Shown in pieces: positions 40,401 to 48,263 of a stretch of DNA of 60,266 nucleotides (position 1 is the stretch's first letter; every line of letters begins with the position of its first letter). The notes beneath the pieces were generated by a model. That model searched no databases and had not been told where the DNA came from. It saw nothing but the letters and a program-made list of their open reading frames with translations. The translations under genes and the position numbers were made by a program. Origin of the DNA: Oscillatoriales cyanobacterium CG2_30_40_61 (lineage in GTDB: Bacteria > Cyanobacteriota > Cyanobacteriia > Cyanobacteriales > Microcoleaceae); assembly GCA_001873365.1 (NCBI GenBank), contig MNYZ01000005.1, forward strand, positions 1-60,266, written 5' to 3'.

Positions 40401-41214
40401 GAGAACGGAAGCGTTTTTCACTTTCTTGTAGAGCATTTTGATAGACTAATTGACTGGTATACCTTTGATCAAAAACCGATATTACTAAAGTTCCGATCAG
40501 CAGAATTAAGGTGACAATTCCAATCTGTACCGCCAACTGTGAATTAGTATTGGTTTCCATTAAGTTGAGGGGAACAGAAGACTGTTCGACCATGGACATC
40601 GCCCACATTCCCGTATAGTGCATTCCACTAATCCCAATCCCCATCACCCCCGCACTGCCAACCTTCCAGGGATTAAACGCCGAGGAAGGGGCATTTCTCA
40701 GATAAAATGCCAACCCCAAGGCTACCATTGAGGCAATAATCGCGATCGCCACTGAAATCAAAACTCGGCCTAAATTGTATGTGATCATGGCTCCAGCAAC
40801 GGTCATTCCGGCCATGCCCAGATAGTGCATGGAGGCGATCGCTAATCCCATGACCACACCGCCGGAAAACACCCCCAAACTGAGTTTCGGCCGACTGAAT
40901 AATAATAAAGCTAGTCCCGATGCGATCATGGCTACCCCCCAGGAGAGTAGGGTAGTCACCAGGTTGTAGGTCACGGTCAGGGGGAGTTTCATGGCTAACA
41001 TCCCGATAAAGTGCATTGCCCAAATGCCTGTTCCCATGGCAATAGCACCGCCTAATGTCCACATTAGGCGACTTTGGGGGGACGATTGGGGGGTGACTCG
41101 TGTGGCGAGATCTAAAGCGGTATAGGAGGCAATCACCGCGATTAGGAGGGAGAAGGCGACTAAAAAGGGTTGATAATGGCTTTGAATGACCGTCATAGTG
41201 ATTAATAACTTCAT
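37480..41214 (-). CDS. Hybrid sensor histidine kinase with MHYT sensor
   Basis: A 1244-residue membrane kinase. Seven membrane segments hold three MHYT-type motifs (AMHFIGMLAM, SMHYLGMAGM, GMHYTGMWAM), a proposed metal or gas sensor. Then two PAS domains (about 265-515), a GAF domain (about 540-730), HisKA with SMSHELRTPLNAILGF, HATPase (NLLSNAIKFT, DTGAGI, GTGLGLAIS) and a receiver (VVDDRVDSR, LMDVRMP, FVTKPL). A C-terminal ~120-residue region is low in recognisable motifs. It may signal to the cyclase downstream. An ATG 41196 is an alternative start. Confidence 0.9.
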   Translation of the reverse strand: MKLLITMTVIQSHYQPFLVAFSLLIAVIASYTALDLATRVTPQSSPQSRLMWTLGGAIAMGTGIWAMHFIGMLAMKLPLTVTYNLVTTLLSWGVAMIASGLALLLFSRPKLSLGVFSGGVVMGLAIASMHYLGMAGMTVAGAMITYNLGRVLISVAIAIIASMVALGLAFYLRNAPSSAFNPWKVGSAGVMGIGISGMHYTGMWAMSMVEQSSVPLNLMETNTNSQLAVQIGIVTLILLIGTLVISVFDQRYTSQLVYQNALQESEKRFRSLIREMAVGVLLLSPQGTIILSNQVAQELLLQTEPELQGKNIFALPWQLLDEEGNRLTEKMQPIHQAIAQGKPIHNLILGLAQDDSSELRAWLLLNIDPQFNSTGKLERIVCTFNNITERKKLDQKLAKSQQFLNTIIENIPLAIYVKNVENDWKFELCNKSSETIFGVNRDEILGKNIYSLLPQKQADYFRSHILEILNHQKPIEIPEFMIHNLAGDHLILRTQKIPIINNNQKITHMLCISEDITDSKNTQIALQESLEREQALGKAIQRIRQTLDIKTIFSTTALELRRVLNCERVVVYQFRPDWSGEFIAESVSPGWMSLFEEQNTNPSLQENTTENERCTVKRFENNSYSNSSGLQDTYLKDTQGGLYSQGANYRAVTDIYNAGFNQCYINLLESFHARAYIITPIFSNNQLWGLLATYQNSSPREWKEVEINIAIQISNQLGAALQQTELLETTQKQSIQLQKAVVAADKANQAKSEFLASMSHELRTPLNAILGFTQLMNEDPLLSSKHHKYVGIINQAGEHLLTLINDVLEMSKIEAGRSTLNQHQFDLINLLEGLRKMMQMRAESQGLELKFEHAPDLPRYLETDEGKLRQVLLNLLSNAIKFTTKGEIRVRVKREYQIVQPESCLTSNLEDLDRENLAIDSTNQQKLEFILFEVEDTGAGIATEEIDLLFEPFKQTQSGRNSNQGTGLGLAISRKYVQLMGGDIHVRSQLGIGSLFSFEIPNHSLEYGSLPVNTNKVKAIHLAPGQPDYKILVVDDRVDSRLLLNELLSNMGFKIENAENGQQAIDSWKNWQPDLILMDVRMPVIDGLTATKLIKGTPLGQKTKIIILTASVPEEDQEQILACGCDDFVTKPLEVDNLLEKISHYLGVQYTYQENETQPEKSSSNSSLSSQESLSSLLTTMSPQWQGELYYAAAQGSDEKIADLIAQIPPENQELISILNRLNINFEFQTILELTSTQITRGQP

Positions 41215-41679
41215 ATTTTAGGGATTAAATTAATGATTGATAAACCGGGGTTGATTATTAACAATAAAACCTAAATTTAAAGGATGTTCTTTGATTTTAT
41301 ATAGGAATTAGTCCCTAGGACATGAGGGGGCAATCATAAGATGATTGACTGTATTATATCGATATTACCCTGAATTCTAAAGTAAACATTTTGTTAAAAT
41401 TCAGAGGAAGGTACTGAATGACCATTGATCAACTCATTGATATTCTCAAAGTCAGTTTACCCGAAGGTCTGAAATCCCTCCAAGAAAGGGAATAGTAGGT
41501 TACAAGGTTTAGTATTGTCAAACACCTTAATTGGTAGCACTATAGTATTGTTGATCAGAAATTAAATATAAGTTCTGTCCGGTCAAATTGAATCTTCAAA
41601 GGAACAATAAAGCGATTCTATCGACTCTTAGGTTATAAGAGTGCAATCAGAACTTGAAAAAATAAGGATGTTTGAGTGT
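41215..41679. other. Intergenic with a short ORF
   Basis: 465 bp between the divergent kinase and the glycine-zipper gene. Apart from the 25-residue ORF at 41418-41495 (listed separately) I see no gene, and no RNA fold or promoter I could support. Confidence 0.4.
41418..41495 (+). CDS. Putative 25-residue protein or gene remnant
   Basis: ATG 41418 follows GAGGAAGG at about seven bases. The product MTIDQLIDILKVSLPEGLKS ends shortly after at TAG. Amphipathic and coding-like, but so short that it may be the N-terminal remnant of a longer gene. No family recognised. Confidence 0.35.
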   Translation: MTIDQLIDILKVSLPEGLKSLQERE

Positions 41680-42327
41680 ATGTTAAGTTCTAAATTATCC
41701 CGTTCAGGACTGTCGGTTTTTCTAGCCTTGGGCTTAACAACAGCCGTGGCCACACCTCTGCTGCAAGCTATTCCCGCCAGGGCCCAAGCCTTCCCCAATA
41801 CCTTACAACGGGATAGAATTTTAGCGGGAACCCAGATTCCGGTGGAATACTCCGAAGCTGAAAAAATCGTGGTTATGCCGAATGAAACCGTGCCCCTAAC
41901 CATCACCGTAGCACAGGATATTGTCACCACTCAGGGACGGATTTGGATTCCCGCCGGGGCTGAAATTGTCGGACAATTAAAACCCGCTTCCGGGGGGTCT
42001 CAATTTGTGGCGAGTGCAGTAATTATCAGTAACCGACAACGGTTTCGCTTAGATGCGAATTCTCAAGTTGTCACCCACACCGAAACTGTCCGCAAAGGCG
42101 CCTCGGCGAAATCTATTCTCGGTGGGGCAGCCATTGGAGCCGCTGCTGCAACAGCTATTGGTGCGGTGGCTGGGGATAATGCGATCGCAACAGAAGAAGT
42201 TTTAGCAGGTGCGGGACTCGGCGCAATTACCGGAATCTTTGTTGGACGGAATAAAGTGGATGTGGTGGTGATTAATCCGAGTCAAGACCTCAGTTTAACC
42301 TTACAATCAGATATCATCTTCCGTTAA
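41680..42327 (+). CDS. Exported glycine-zipper protein, unknown
   Basis: The 215-residue protein has a signal peptide (GLSVFLALGLTTAVATPLL, cleavage near ARAQA), a beta-rich middle (GTQIPVEYSEAEKIVVMPNE, VPAGAEIVGQL-type motifs) and a glycine-zipper hydrophobic stretch (ILGGAAIGAAAATAIGAVAG and GAGLGAITGIFVG). It resembles TrbI/VirB10-like or outer-membrane stability proteins only superficially. I chose ATG 41680; GTG 41641 and ATG 41668 are alternatives. Confidence 0.65.
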   Translation: MLSSKLSRSGLSVFLALGLTTAVATPLLQAIPARAQAFPNTLQRDRILAGTQIPVEYSEAEKIVVMPNETVPLTITVAQDIVTTQGRIWIPAGAEIVGQLKPASGGSQFVASAVIISNRQRFRLDANSQVVTHTETVRKGASAKSILGGAAIGAAAATAIGAVAGDNAIATEEVLAGAGLGAITGIFVGRNKVDVVVINPSQDLSLTLQSDIIFR

Positions 42328-42330
42328 ACC

Positions 42331-42384
42331 GTAGTGAGCCCTTTAGGGCTCCTTCTTTCAAGATAGCCCTAAAGGGCTTACTAC
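42331..42384. repeat. GTAGTAAGCCC palindromic repeats, copies 4 and 5 as a long hairpin
   Basis: GTAGTGAGCCCTTTAGGGCT (42331-42350) and AGCCCTAAAGGGCTTACTAC (42365-42384) are inverted with 19 of 20 matches across a 14-base loop. It fills the whole 59-bp gap between two genes and ends two bases before the downstream ATG at 42387. Confidence 0.85.
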
Positions 42385-42386
42385 TT

Positions 42387-43490
42387 ATGCGGATTTCCAC
42401 GGTTAAAAAATACGCGATCGCATTCTGCCTAACTTTGGGGTTAACGGCATTAGTTAGTTGTTGGAGTCCTGAAGTCACCCAAACGGCTGAGTCTTCCCTA
42501 CAGCAAGCTCAGACCATGGCCCAAGGGATCAGCCAACAACTGATCAGCCAAACCCAAAATCCTCGTTTTGCCCAACCCATTGATTGTCAATTGGGTCAGG
42601 ACTGCTTTATTTTGTTATATCCCGATCGCGATCCAACTCCCAATGCCGTTGATTTTGGTTGTGGACGGCAAACCTACGATGGTCATAAAGGCACGGATTT
42701 TGCCATACCCGATGAACAAGCCATGGCCAGAGGGGTTCGGGTCTTAGCCTCCCAGGGGGGGACAGTGTTGCGTGTACGGGACGGGATAGCAGATCGACGA
42801 ATTCAAACCGAAGCCGATAAAAAGACCGTGGAAGGGACAGAATGTGGCAATGGTGTGGTAATTGATCATAGTTCTATTGCCAATGGGGCGGGGTGGGAAA
42901 CCCAATACTGTCATTTACGCCGGGGAAGTGTACAGGTCAAACCAGGGGATCAGGTGGAAAAAGGGACGGTTTTAGGGGCGGTGGGAGCTTCGGGTTTGGC
43001 ATCCTTTCCCCATGTTCATCTTACCATTAATTATCAGGGGAAAGTAATTGATCCCTTTGTTGGGCCAGCCGCAACGGCCGGATGTAATGTTACCCGTAAC
43101 CCGATTTGGGAACAGTCTTTTGCCTATATTCCCACGGGATTAATTCGGGCTGGATTTTCGGCTCAACCTCCAACTATGGATGAATTATGGCAGGGGAAAT
43201 TTAATCAAAATATCCTACCCCAAGATAGTCCGGCGTTGTTATTTTGGGTACAGGTTTATGGGGTATTAACCTGGGATAAAATGGTTTTTAATCTCTATGA
43301 CCCCCAAGGACAAAAAGTTTTAAATAATGAAAATTTTGTGAATGATTCCAGTAAAACTTGGATTGGTTATGTTGGGAAAAACAATAATCCTCAACAACCT
43401 TTAATTCCTGGAACTTGGAAAGCAGAATATCAATTAATTCGAGGCGATCGCACTTTAGTTAAAACTCAAAAACAGGTACAAATTCAATAG
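42387..43490 (+). CDS. M23 family metallopeptidase lipoprotein
   Basis: The 367-residue protein has a lipobox (LTALVSC, Cys25), an LytM/M23 domain with zinc ligands in DGHKGTDFAIP and FPHVHLTI, Gly-rich VIDHSS, and a C-terminal extension of about 130 residues of unknown fold. M23 enzymes cut peptidoglycan cross-links or act as scaffolds for amidases. The start ATG 42387 is two bases past a long hairpin, with no free ribosome-binding site. Confidence 0.87.
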   Translation: MRISTVKKYAIAFCLTLGLTALVSCWSPEVTQTAESSLQQAQTMAQGISQQLISQTQNPRFAQPIDCQLGQDCFILLYPDRDPTPNAVDFGCGRQTYDGHKGTDFAIPDEQAMARGVRVLASQGGTVLRVRDGIADRRIQTEADKKTVEGTECGNGVVIDHSSIANGAGWETQYCHLRRGSVQVKPGDQVEKGTVLGAVGASGLASFPHVHLTINYQGKVIDPFVGPAATAGCNVTRNPIWEQSFAYIPTGLIRAGFSAQPPTMDELWQGKFNQNILPQDSPALLFWVQVYGVLTWDKMVFNLYDPQGQKVLNNENFVNDSSKTWIGYVGKNNNPQQPLIPGTWKAEYQLIRGDRTLVKTQKQVQIQ

Positions 43491-43552
43491 GGAACACCGG
43501 AACAGGGAATAGGTGAAAAAAAGATATAATCTCAGTTATTAGTTAACTCCTA

Positions 43553-43610
43553 AACTGATAACTCCTAAACTGATAACTGATAACTGATGACTGATGACTG
43601 ATCACTGATT
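43553..43610 (+). repeat. TAACTGA-type heptamer array
   Basis: Repeated ACTGATA/ACTGATG units overlapping the last base pairs of the convergent GTPase gene. Same family as at 57960 and 59961. Confidence 0.75.
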
Positions 43611-45207
43611 ATTCGTCTTCCCAATCATCTAAATAACGTTTTAATAACGGTTTAATATCTGCTGCGATGGGTTGTTCTTCTTCCTCCAATTCAGTATTAT
43701 TAAAATTCAGGGGTTCAATAATTTTAGCAAAGGCATCCTGCACAAATTGTTTCACAAATTCATCCCGACGGGTTAACTGAAATTGTCGTTGTACTACTTC
43801 TGTCATCCCTCCATCTCCCCAGTCTTGATCTTGGCGGAAATATTCAATAAAACTTTTACCTGCAATTCGGGTTAAATAAGCCGCACTCACCGCTTGAATT
43901 GCCCGTCCTACCACTAAGGTGGCTAAATTTAATTGTAAGGCGGTTGAGACTAACTGAATCACTCCTTTAACTACTCCTAAACTTCCCAGGGTTTTTGCTA
44001 GGGATAGGGCTAATTCTCGACCGCGATCGCTATTTAATTCACACCCATAAATTTTACCAATTTCGATTACCATTTGGGTATTAACCGCCGCCGTAGCAAT
44101 TAAATCAATTACGGGTAAAGGTGTTACTGCAATTACCCCCGCACCTATCCATTGAAACCGCTCAACAATTTTTTCTGCTTCCCGTTTGCGTTGACTATCA
44201 ATTAAGAGTCTAGCTTCTTCCCCTAAGCGTTGGGATTGTAATAAAATATTATCAGCAATTAATTCTTCTCCTTCGGCTCTTAAAATTAGGGCGATGCGGC
44301 GAATTAGGGGCATAATATCCGGTTCTGGCTGTATTATTTCTCCCGTTTCTAATCTAATTGATTGCGGATTTGCCGCAATAGAAATAACATCATTTGCATC
44401 TAAAAATAGTTTGAGTCTATCTTTAAGTTTAGCTAAAATAATATGTTGATCCGCTTCTGTATACAAATCTTTTTTATTTAAAATAATAAGTGATCGCTTG
44501 CCAATTTCAACTAAAGCTTGTAAAGATTGATATTCCGATTGTCTTAAATCATTATCTAAAACAAATAATAATAAATTAGCATCCGTCGCCAGGGAACGGG
44601 CTAATTTTCCCCGCTCAGACCCAGCTATTCCTGCTTCTAAAATTCCGGGGGTATCGGTAATTAAAATTTCTCGTTCAATTCCATCTAATTTTAAATGATA
44701 GGTTTCTCCCACTTCCGTAGTGCCCATGGGTGCATTCACTTTCCCGACCATCCGACCCATTAACGCATTCACTAAAGAAGTTTTTCCCGCCGAACCCGTA
44801 CCAAAAACAACCACTTGAATATTACCTTTTGCTAATTCTGAAGCCATATCTTGGGAGCGACTGAATAAGGCTTTTTTAGCTACTTGATCTTGAATTTGAG
44901 TTACCTGTTGTTGTACGGATTTTAGCGATGCTTCTGCTGCTTCTAGTTTGTCTAAAGGGATTTTTAAAGGTCGCCGTTTTTGGCGAGATTTTCCTGATTT
45001 TTGGAAGAATCGAGTATAATAAAAAAAGGCAAAGATCCCTAATCCTAACAAGATAATTAATAACAAAAGTAGCAAATTTGCTAAAATCGGATTTGCTGAC
45101 CAAATGACCTGACTATAAAGAGCCGATAGGGAACTCACCAGCCAAATCATTAAGCCTAAAATTAGACAGATTCCAAAAATTAAAACTAAATAACGAGAGA
45201 TAGACAT
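43609..45207 (-). CDS. Membrane-anchored GTPase with DUF697
   Basis: The 532-residue protein has two N-terminal membrane helices (about 6-65), a coiled-coil-like segment, a GTPase domain with G1 GTGSAGKTS (about 148-156), G3 DTPG (about 194) and G4 NKKD (about 249), and a C-terminal DUF697 region with hydrophobic GVIAVTPLPVIDLIATAAV. ATG 45207 is preferred; the longer start at 45291 would run into the neighbour. Relatives are common in cyanobacteria but the role is unknown. It follows the GUN4 gene. Confidence 0.85.
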   Translation of the reverse strand: MSISRYLVLIFGICLILGLMIWLVSSLSALYSQVIWSANPILANLLLLLLIILLGLGIFAFFYYTRFFQKSGKSRQKRRPLKIPLDKLEAAEASLKSVQQQVTQIQDQVAKKALFSRSQDMASELAKGNIQVVVFGTGSAGKTSLVNALMGRMVGKVNAPMGTTEVGETYHLKLDGIEREILITDTPGILEAGIAGSERGKLARSLATDANLLLFVLDNDLRQSEYQSLQALVEIGKRSLIILNKKDLYTEADQHIILAKLKDRLKLFLDANDVISIAANPQSIRLETGEIIQPEPDIMPLIRRIALILRAEGEELIADNILLQSQRLGEEARLLIDSQRKREAEKIVERFQWIGAGVIAVTPLPVIDLIATAAVNTQMVIEIGKIYGCELNSDRGRELALSLAKTLGSLGVVKGVIQLVSTALQLNLATLVVGRAIQAVSAAYLTRIAGKSFIEYFRQDQDWGDGGMTEVVQRQFQLTRRDEFVKQFVQDAFAKIIEPLNFNNTELEEEEQPIAADIKPLLKRYLDDWEDE

Positions 45208-45253
45208 ATGGCGATCGCTCCCACCCGAAATTAGGCAAATTAGTCTTTCTCTA

Positions 45254-45284
45254 CTATAGCAATTCTCAACAATTATTGCTATAG
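45254..45284. repeat. CTATAGCAAT palindrome
   Basis: CTATAGCAAT (45254-45263) and ATTGCTATAG (45275-45284), perfect 10-bp arms. It overlaps the stop codon of the GUN4 gene (45279-45281) and lies 46 bp before the GTPase start. The arm shares TATAGCAA with the ends of the element at 20021-20116. Confidence 0.7.
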
Positions 45285-46346
45285 TTTGCAATTATCAACC
45301 TGTGTAAAAAACAAAGTTCGGGCTTTAATTTCTTGAGAAGACAAAGAGAGGGAATTAGGGGACATAAGCTGATAATTTAATTGCATTTTCATGCCTTTTT
45401 CCAGTTGATTAAGGCGAGGAAGATGACCCTCCGGTGCTTCTAAAGAAAAAGTCATTTTATCATAAGTTTTCCATTTTTCTTTTCCATCTTCCCCCGATTC
45501 AATCCATCTTACTAAGTCGGTAAAATGAATATAAGCATTAGGATCATATCGAGCTAAAGCCTGATCTTTTAATTGATTATCTGTCTCTAGGAAAATTCGC
45601 TTTTGAACACTAAAACCAAACAACCCGCCCGAATATTTTTTCCATAATTGATCAATAGTTCTTAAATAAGAACAAGATATTTTTTTAATCGAATCTTCAT
45701 CTAAATAACCAACACTTTCTCGATTAGTAATTTTGACTAAAACTTGATTAGTTTTTTGATCGGCTTCTTTCCACTTTTTCTGTTCTAGGAGTTTTTCTAA
45801 TTCTTGAATATATTTAGGTTTTCTCACACAACTTTGTTCTTCACTGAGTAAATTAATATCAATTACCGCCAATTCATCTTCAGAGCTAACGACTTCAATA
45901 TATCCAAATCCATCACTAATAATTTGATTCATCCGTTGTTTAAACCCATTAAATTCCGTATTCTGATCAGAGTTTGGTTTTCCAATCACCTTAACTGAAG
46001 GTAAACGCTTGACTTTATCTCCTTCTAAAATAGCACCTTCACAAATAGATTTGGGGAGAACATAAATATTTAAACTATTAGGATTAATACTAATATTCAA
46101 TTTTTCAATATATCCGCGATATTGTCTATTTTGCTCTAGGGGGGGTTGGGAAAATCCCAATAATTCCCGATAAAATTTGAGAATATTCTGGTCATTATTC
46201 AGATAATTCAAAAAATTTATCTGAGTTAAAGTCCCATAAACAGTAATCATTGACCCCGTAATAAATCCCAAAACAAAAGTAGGGAATTGATCAATAAATT
46301 TCCCCATTAATGTATCGCTTCTCGCGGGTAACCTCGGATTTTTCAT
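45279..46346 (-). CDS. Membrane-anchored GUN4-domain protein
   Basis: The protein of about 355 residues has one membrane helix near its N-terminus (FVLGFITGSMITVYGTL), a middle domain I do not recognise, and a GUN4 domain: EQKKWKEADQKTNQVL, SYLRTIDQLWKKYSGGLFGF and SVQKRIFLE. GUN4 domains bind porphyrins; the founding member aids Mg-chelatase, but many cyanobacterial copies are fused to other modules. ATG 46346 is chosen; TTG 46505 and ATG 46493 would add poor sequence. Pairs with the GTPase downstream. Confidence 0.75.
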   Translation of the reverse strand: MKNPRLPARSDTLMGKFIDQFPTFVLGFITGSMITVYGTLTQINFLNYLNNDQNILKFYRELLGFSQPPLEQNRQYRGYIEKLNISINPNSLNIYVLPKSICEGAILEGDKVKRLPSVKVIGKPNSDQNTEFNGFKQRMNQIISDGFGYIEVVSSEDELAVIDINLLSEEQSCVRKPKYIQELEKLLEQKKWKEADQKTNQVLVKITNRESVGYLDEDSIKKISCSYLRTIDQLWKKYSGGLFGFSVQKRIFLETDNQLKDQALARYDPNAYIHFTDLVRWIESGEDGKEKWKTYDKMTFSLEAPEGHLPRLNQLEKGMKMQLNYQLMSPNSLSLSSQEIKARTLFFTQVDNCKL

Positions 46347-46505
46347 GTTAATATTGATAGATGCGATGTGAATTAAAACAGGGGAATAAAAGTCAAGATA
46401 GTTCCATAATAGAGGAGTTGCATCTAGCCAAAAACTCAGACTATAAAGGCTTTTTTTTTCCTGTGCTTTACTCCCCATTTCCTGCTCTAGCATTGAAAAA
46501 AACAA

Positions 46506-46806
46506 TGCTTGGCTTAAATTCTAACAGAACATCCTAAAAAATAAACGGTTTGATGCTGTTGTTATCGGATCAATTCTAGGATTCACAAGTCGTTAAAAAT
46601 ACAATCATTGATAACTGTATTTTTATTTTTTAATCTTTAAAATCATCCCAAACAGCTATAATGATTATGATTAACCCTAATTAAATTTTTGATAATTATT
46701 GCGGATGTATGGTATGTTTTTATACAAAAGCTCATCAGTAAATTCCCTGAATTAATCCTAATTTTCTTGACCTCTGAATCCCAATCCTTGCTATTTCCCT
46801 ATAATC
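46506..46806. other. Intergenic, AT-rich
   Basis: About 300 bp upstream of the ABC genes with no gene seen. AAAAATACA and TGTATTTTT near 46592-46624 can form an AT-only hairpin, too weak to call a terminator. Confidence 0.35.
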
Positions 46807-47556
46807 ATGGCTTTGAATCCGTCTGTTATTGTTGAGTTTTGTCAAGTCAATTATCAAATTGATCACCGTTTCTTGATTGAAAACTTAAATTTAAAAGTCT
46901 ATCAAGGTGAAACCTTAGTGTTATTAGGAAGAAGTGGAAGTGGAAAAACCACAACCCTAAAACTGGTGAATCATTTATTAACTCCCACCGACGGAGAGGT
47001 TATAGTTGAGGGAAAATCAACCGATCAATGGGATCTAATTCAACTGCGAAGACAGACGGGTTATGTGATTCAAGATGTGGGTTTATTTCCCCATTTTACC
47101 GTGGAACAAAATATTGCTTTAGTCCCTAAATTACAACAATGGAAACGCGATCGCATTCAGGAAAGAGTATATCAACTCTTGCATTTAGTCAACCTAGATC
47201 CGGCTCAATTTGCCCATCGTTACCCCCAGGAACTTTCCGGCGGTCAACGTCAACGGGTGGGTGTGGCTCGAGCTTTAGCGGCCGATCCGCCGTTATTATT
47301 AATGGATGAACCCTTTGGCTCCCTTGACCCGATTACTCGCCTAGAATTACAGCGAGAATTTCGCCGTCTTCAACAACAATTAGGAAAAACCATTATTTTT
47401 GTCACCCATGATATTCAAGAAGCATTTTTATTAGCTTCGCGCATTGGTTTAATGCAGTATGGACAGTTAGTATTTCTAGGGACTCCTACGGATTTCCAAC
47501 AATCGGAACACCCGGAAGCCCAGGCTTTTTTAGAATGTTTAAAATTACCCACTTAG
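46807..47556 (+). CDS. ABC transporter ATPase, OpuCA/ProV-like
   Basis: The 249-residue ATPase has Walker A GRSGSGKTT, Q-loop VIQDVGLFPHFTV, signature LSGGQRQRVGVARALA, Walker B LLLMDEPFGSLD and H-loop FVTHDI. The DVGLFPHFT and HLLTPTDGEV segments and the permease downstream put it with osmoprotectant (OpuC/YehX) importers. It lacks the CBS domains of OpuCA, as in YehX-like proteins. Substrate is inferred. Gap to the permease is 18 bp. Confidence 0.87.
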   Translation: MALNPSVIVEFCQVNYQIDHRFLIENLNLKVYQGETLVLLGRSGSGKTTTLKLVNHLLTPTDGEVIVEGKSTDQWDLIQLRRQTGYVIQDVGLFPHFTVEQNIALVPKLQQWKRDRIQERVYQLLHLVNLDPAQFAHRYPQELSGGQRQRVGVARALAADPPLLLMDEPFGSLDPITRLELQREFRRLQQQLGKTIIFVTHDIQEAFLLASRIGLMQYGQLVFLGTPTDFQQSEHPEAQAFLECLKLPT

Positions 47557-47574
47557 TTATATTTATTTTAGAAA

Positions 47575-48204
47575 ATGATTGACTTTTTGACCCGTTATGG
47601 TGCGGAAATAATCGAACGCACAACCCAACACTTAATTTTAGTGGGAATTGCCATAATATTTGCTATTTTAATTGGAGTTCCTTTAGGAATATTATTAACT
47701 CGAAATCCTAAATTAAGTCAACCGATTTTAGGCTTTGCGAATGTTATGCAAACCATTCCCAGTTTAGCCCTATTTGGGTTTTTAATTCCGATTCCATTCA
47801 TAGGAGGAATAGGCGATCGCACTGCCATTGTAGCTATCACCCTTTACTCATTATTACCGATTATTCAGAATACTTATGTCGGAATTACTAATGTTGATCC
47901 AGCCGTATTAGAAGCCGGAAAAGCCATGGGGATGACCCCTAAACAATTATTAACCCAAGTCGAAATTCCCCTATCTCTGAACATAATTTTAGCCGGAATT
48001 AGAGTCGCCAGTGTGATTGCGATTGGTTTAGGAACAATTGCCGCCGCCATTGGTGCGGGAGGGTTAGGGGTATTAATTTTTAGAGGGTTAGCAACAGTTA
48101 ATAACCAACTTTTATTAGCGGGAGCCATTCCAGCAGCAATCCTAGCCTTATTCATTGATTTAGCATTAGGAAAACTAGAAAAACGCCTAAAAAAATCCCC
48201 GTAG
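47575..48204 (+). CDS. ABC transporter permease, OpuCB/YehW-like
   Basis: The 209-residue protein has about six membrane helices and the permease motif EAGKAMGMTPKQLLTQVEIP (EAA loop) that contacts the ATPase, plus NVMQTIPSLALFGFLIPI typical of osmoprotectant permeases. It forms an operon with the ATPase. No substrate-binding protein or second permease is adjacent, so the transporter needs a partner encoded elsewhere. Confidence 0.87.
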   Translation: MIDFLTRYGAEIIERTTQHLILVGIAIIFAILIGVPLGILLTRNPKLSQPILGFANVMQTIPSLALFGFLIPIPFIGGIGDRTAIVAITLYSLLPIIQNTYVGITNVDPAVLEAGKAMGMTPKQLLTQVEIPLSLNIILAGIRVASVIAIGLGTIAAAIGAGGLGVLIFRGLATVNNQLLLAGAIPAAILALFIDLALGKLEKRLKKSP

Positions 48205-48220
48205 TAAGCCCTTCAGGGCT
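48201..48220. repeat. GTAGTAAGCCC palindromic repeat, copy 6
   Basis: GTAGTAAGCCC-TTCA-GGGCT overlaps the stop codon of the permease gene. Confidence 0.7.
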
Positions 48221-48223
48221 CTC

Positions 48224-48263
48224 TTTTATTTTATTTTATTTTATTTTATTTTATTTTATTTTA
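48224..48263. repeat. TTTTA pentanucleotide tract, eight units
   Basis: Eight perfect TTTTA units overlapping the stop codon and last codon of the convergent Uma2 gene (stop at 48256-48258). A simple repeat likely to vary in length. Confidence 0.9.

Noticed and set aside
46347-46505. N-terminal extension of the GUN4 protein
   Set aside because: TTG or ATG starts without ribosome-binding site and low-complexity translation before the membrane helix.
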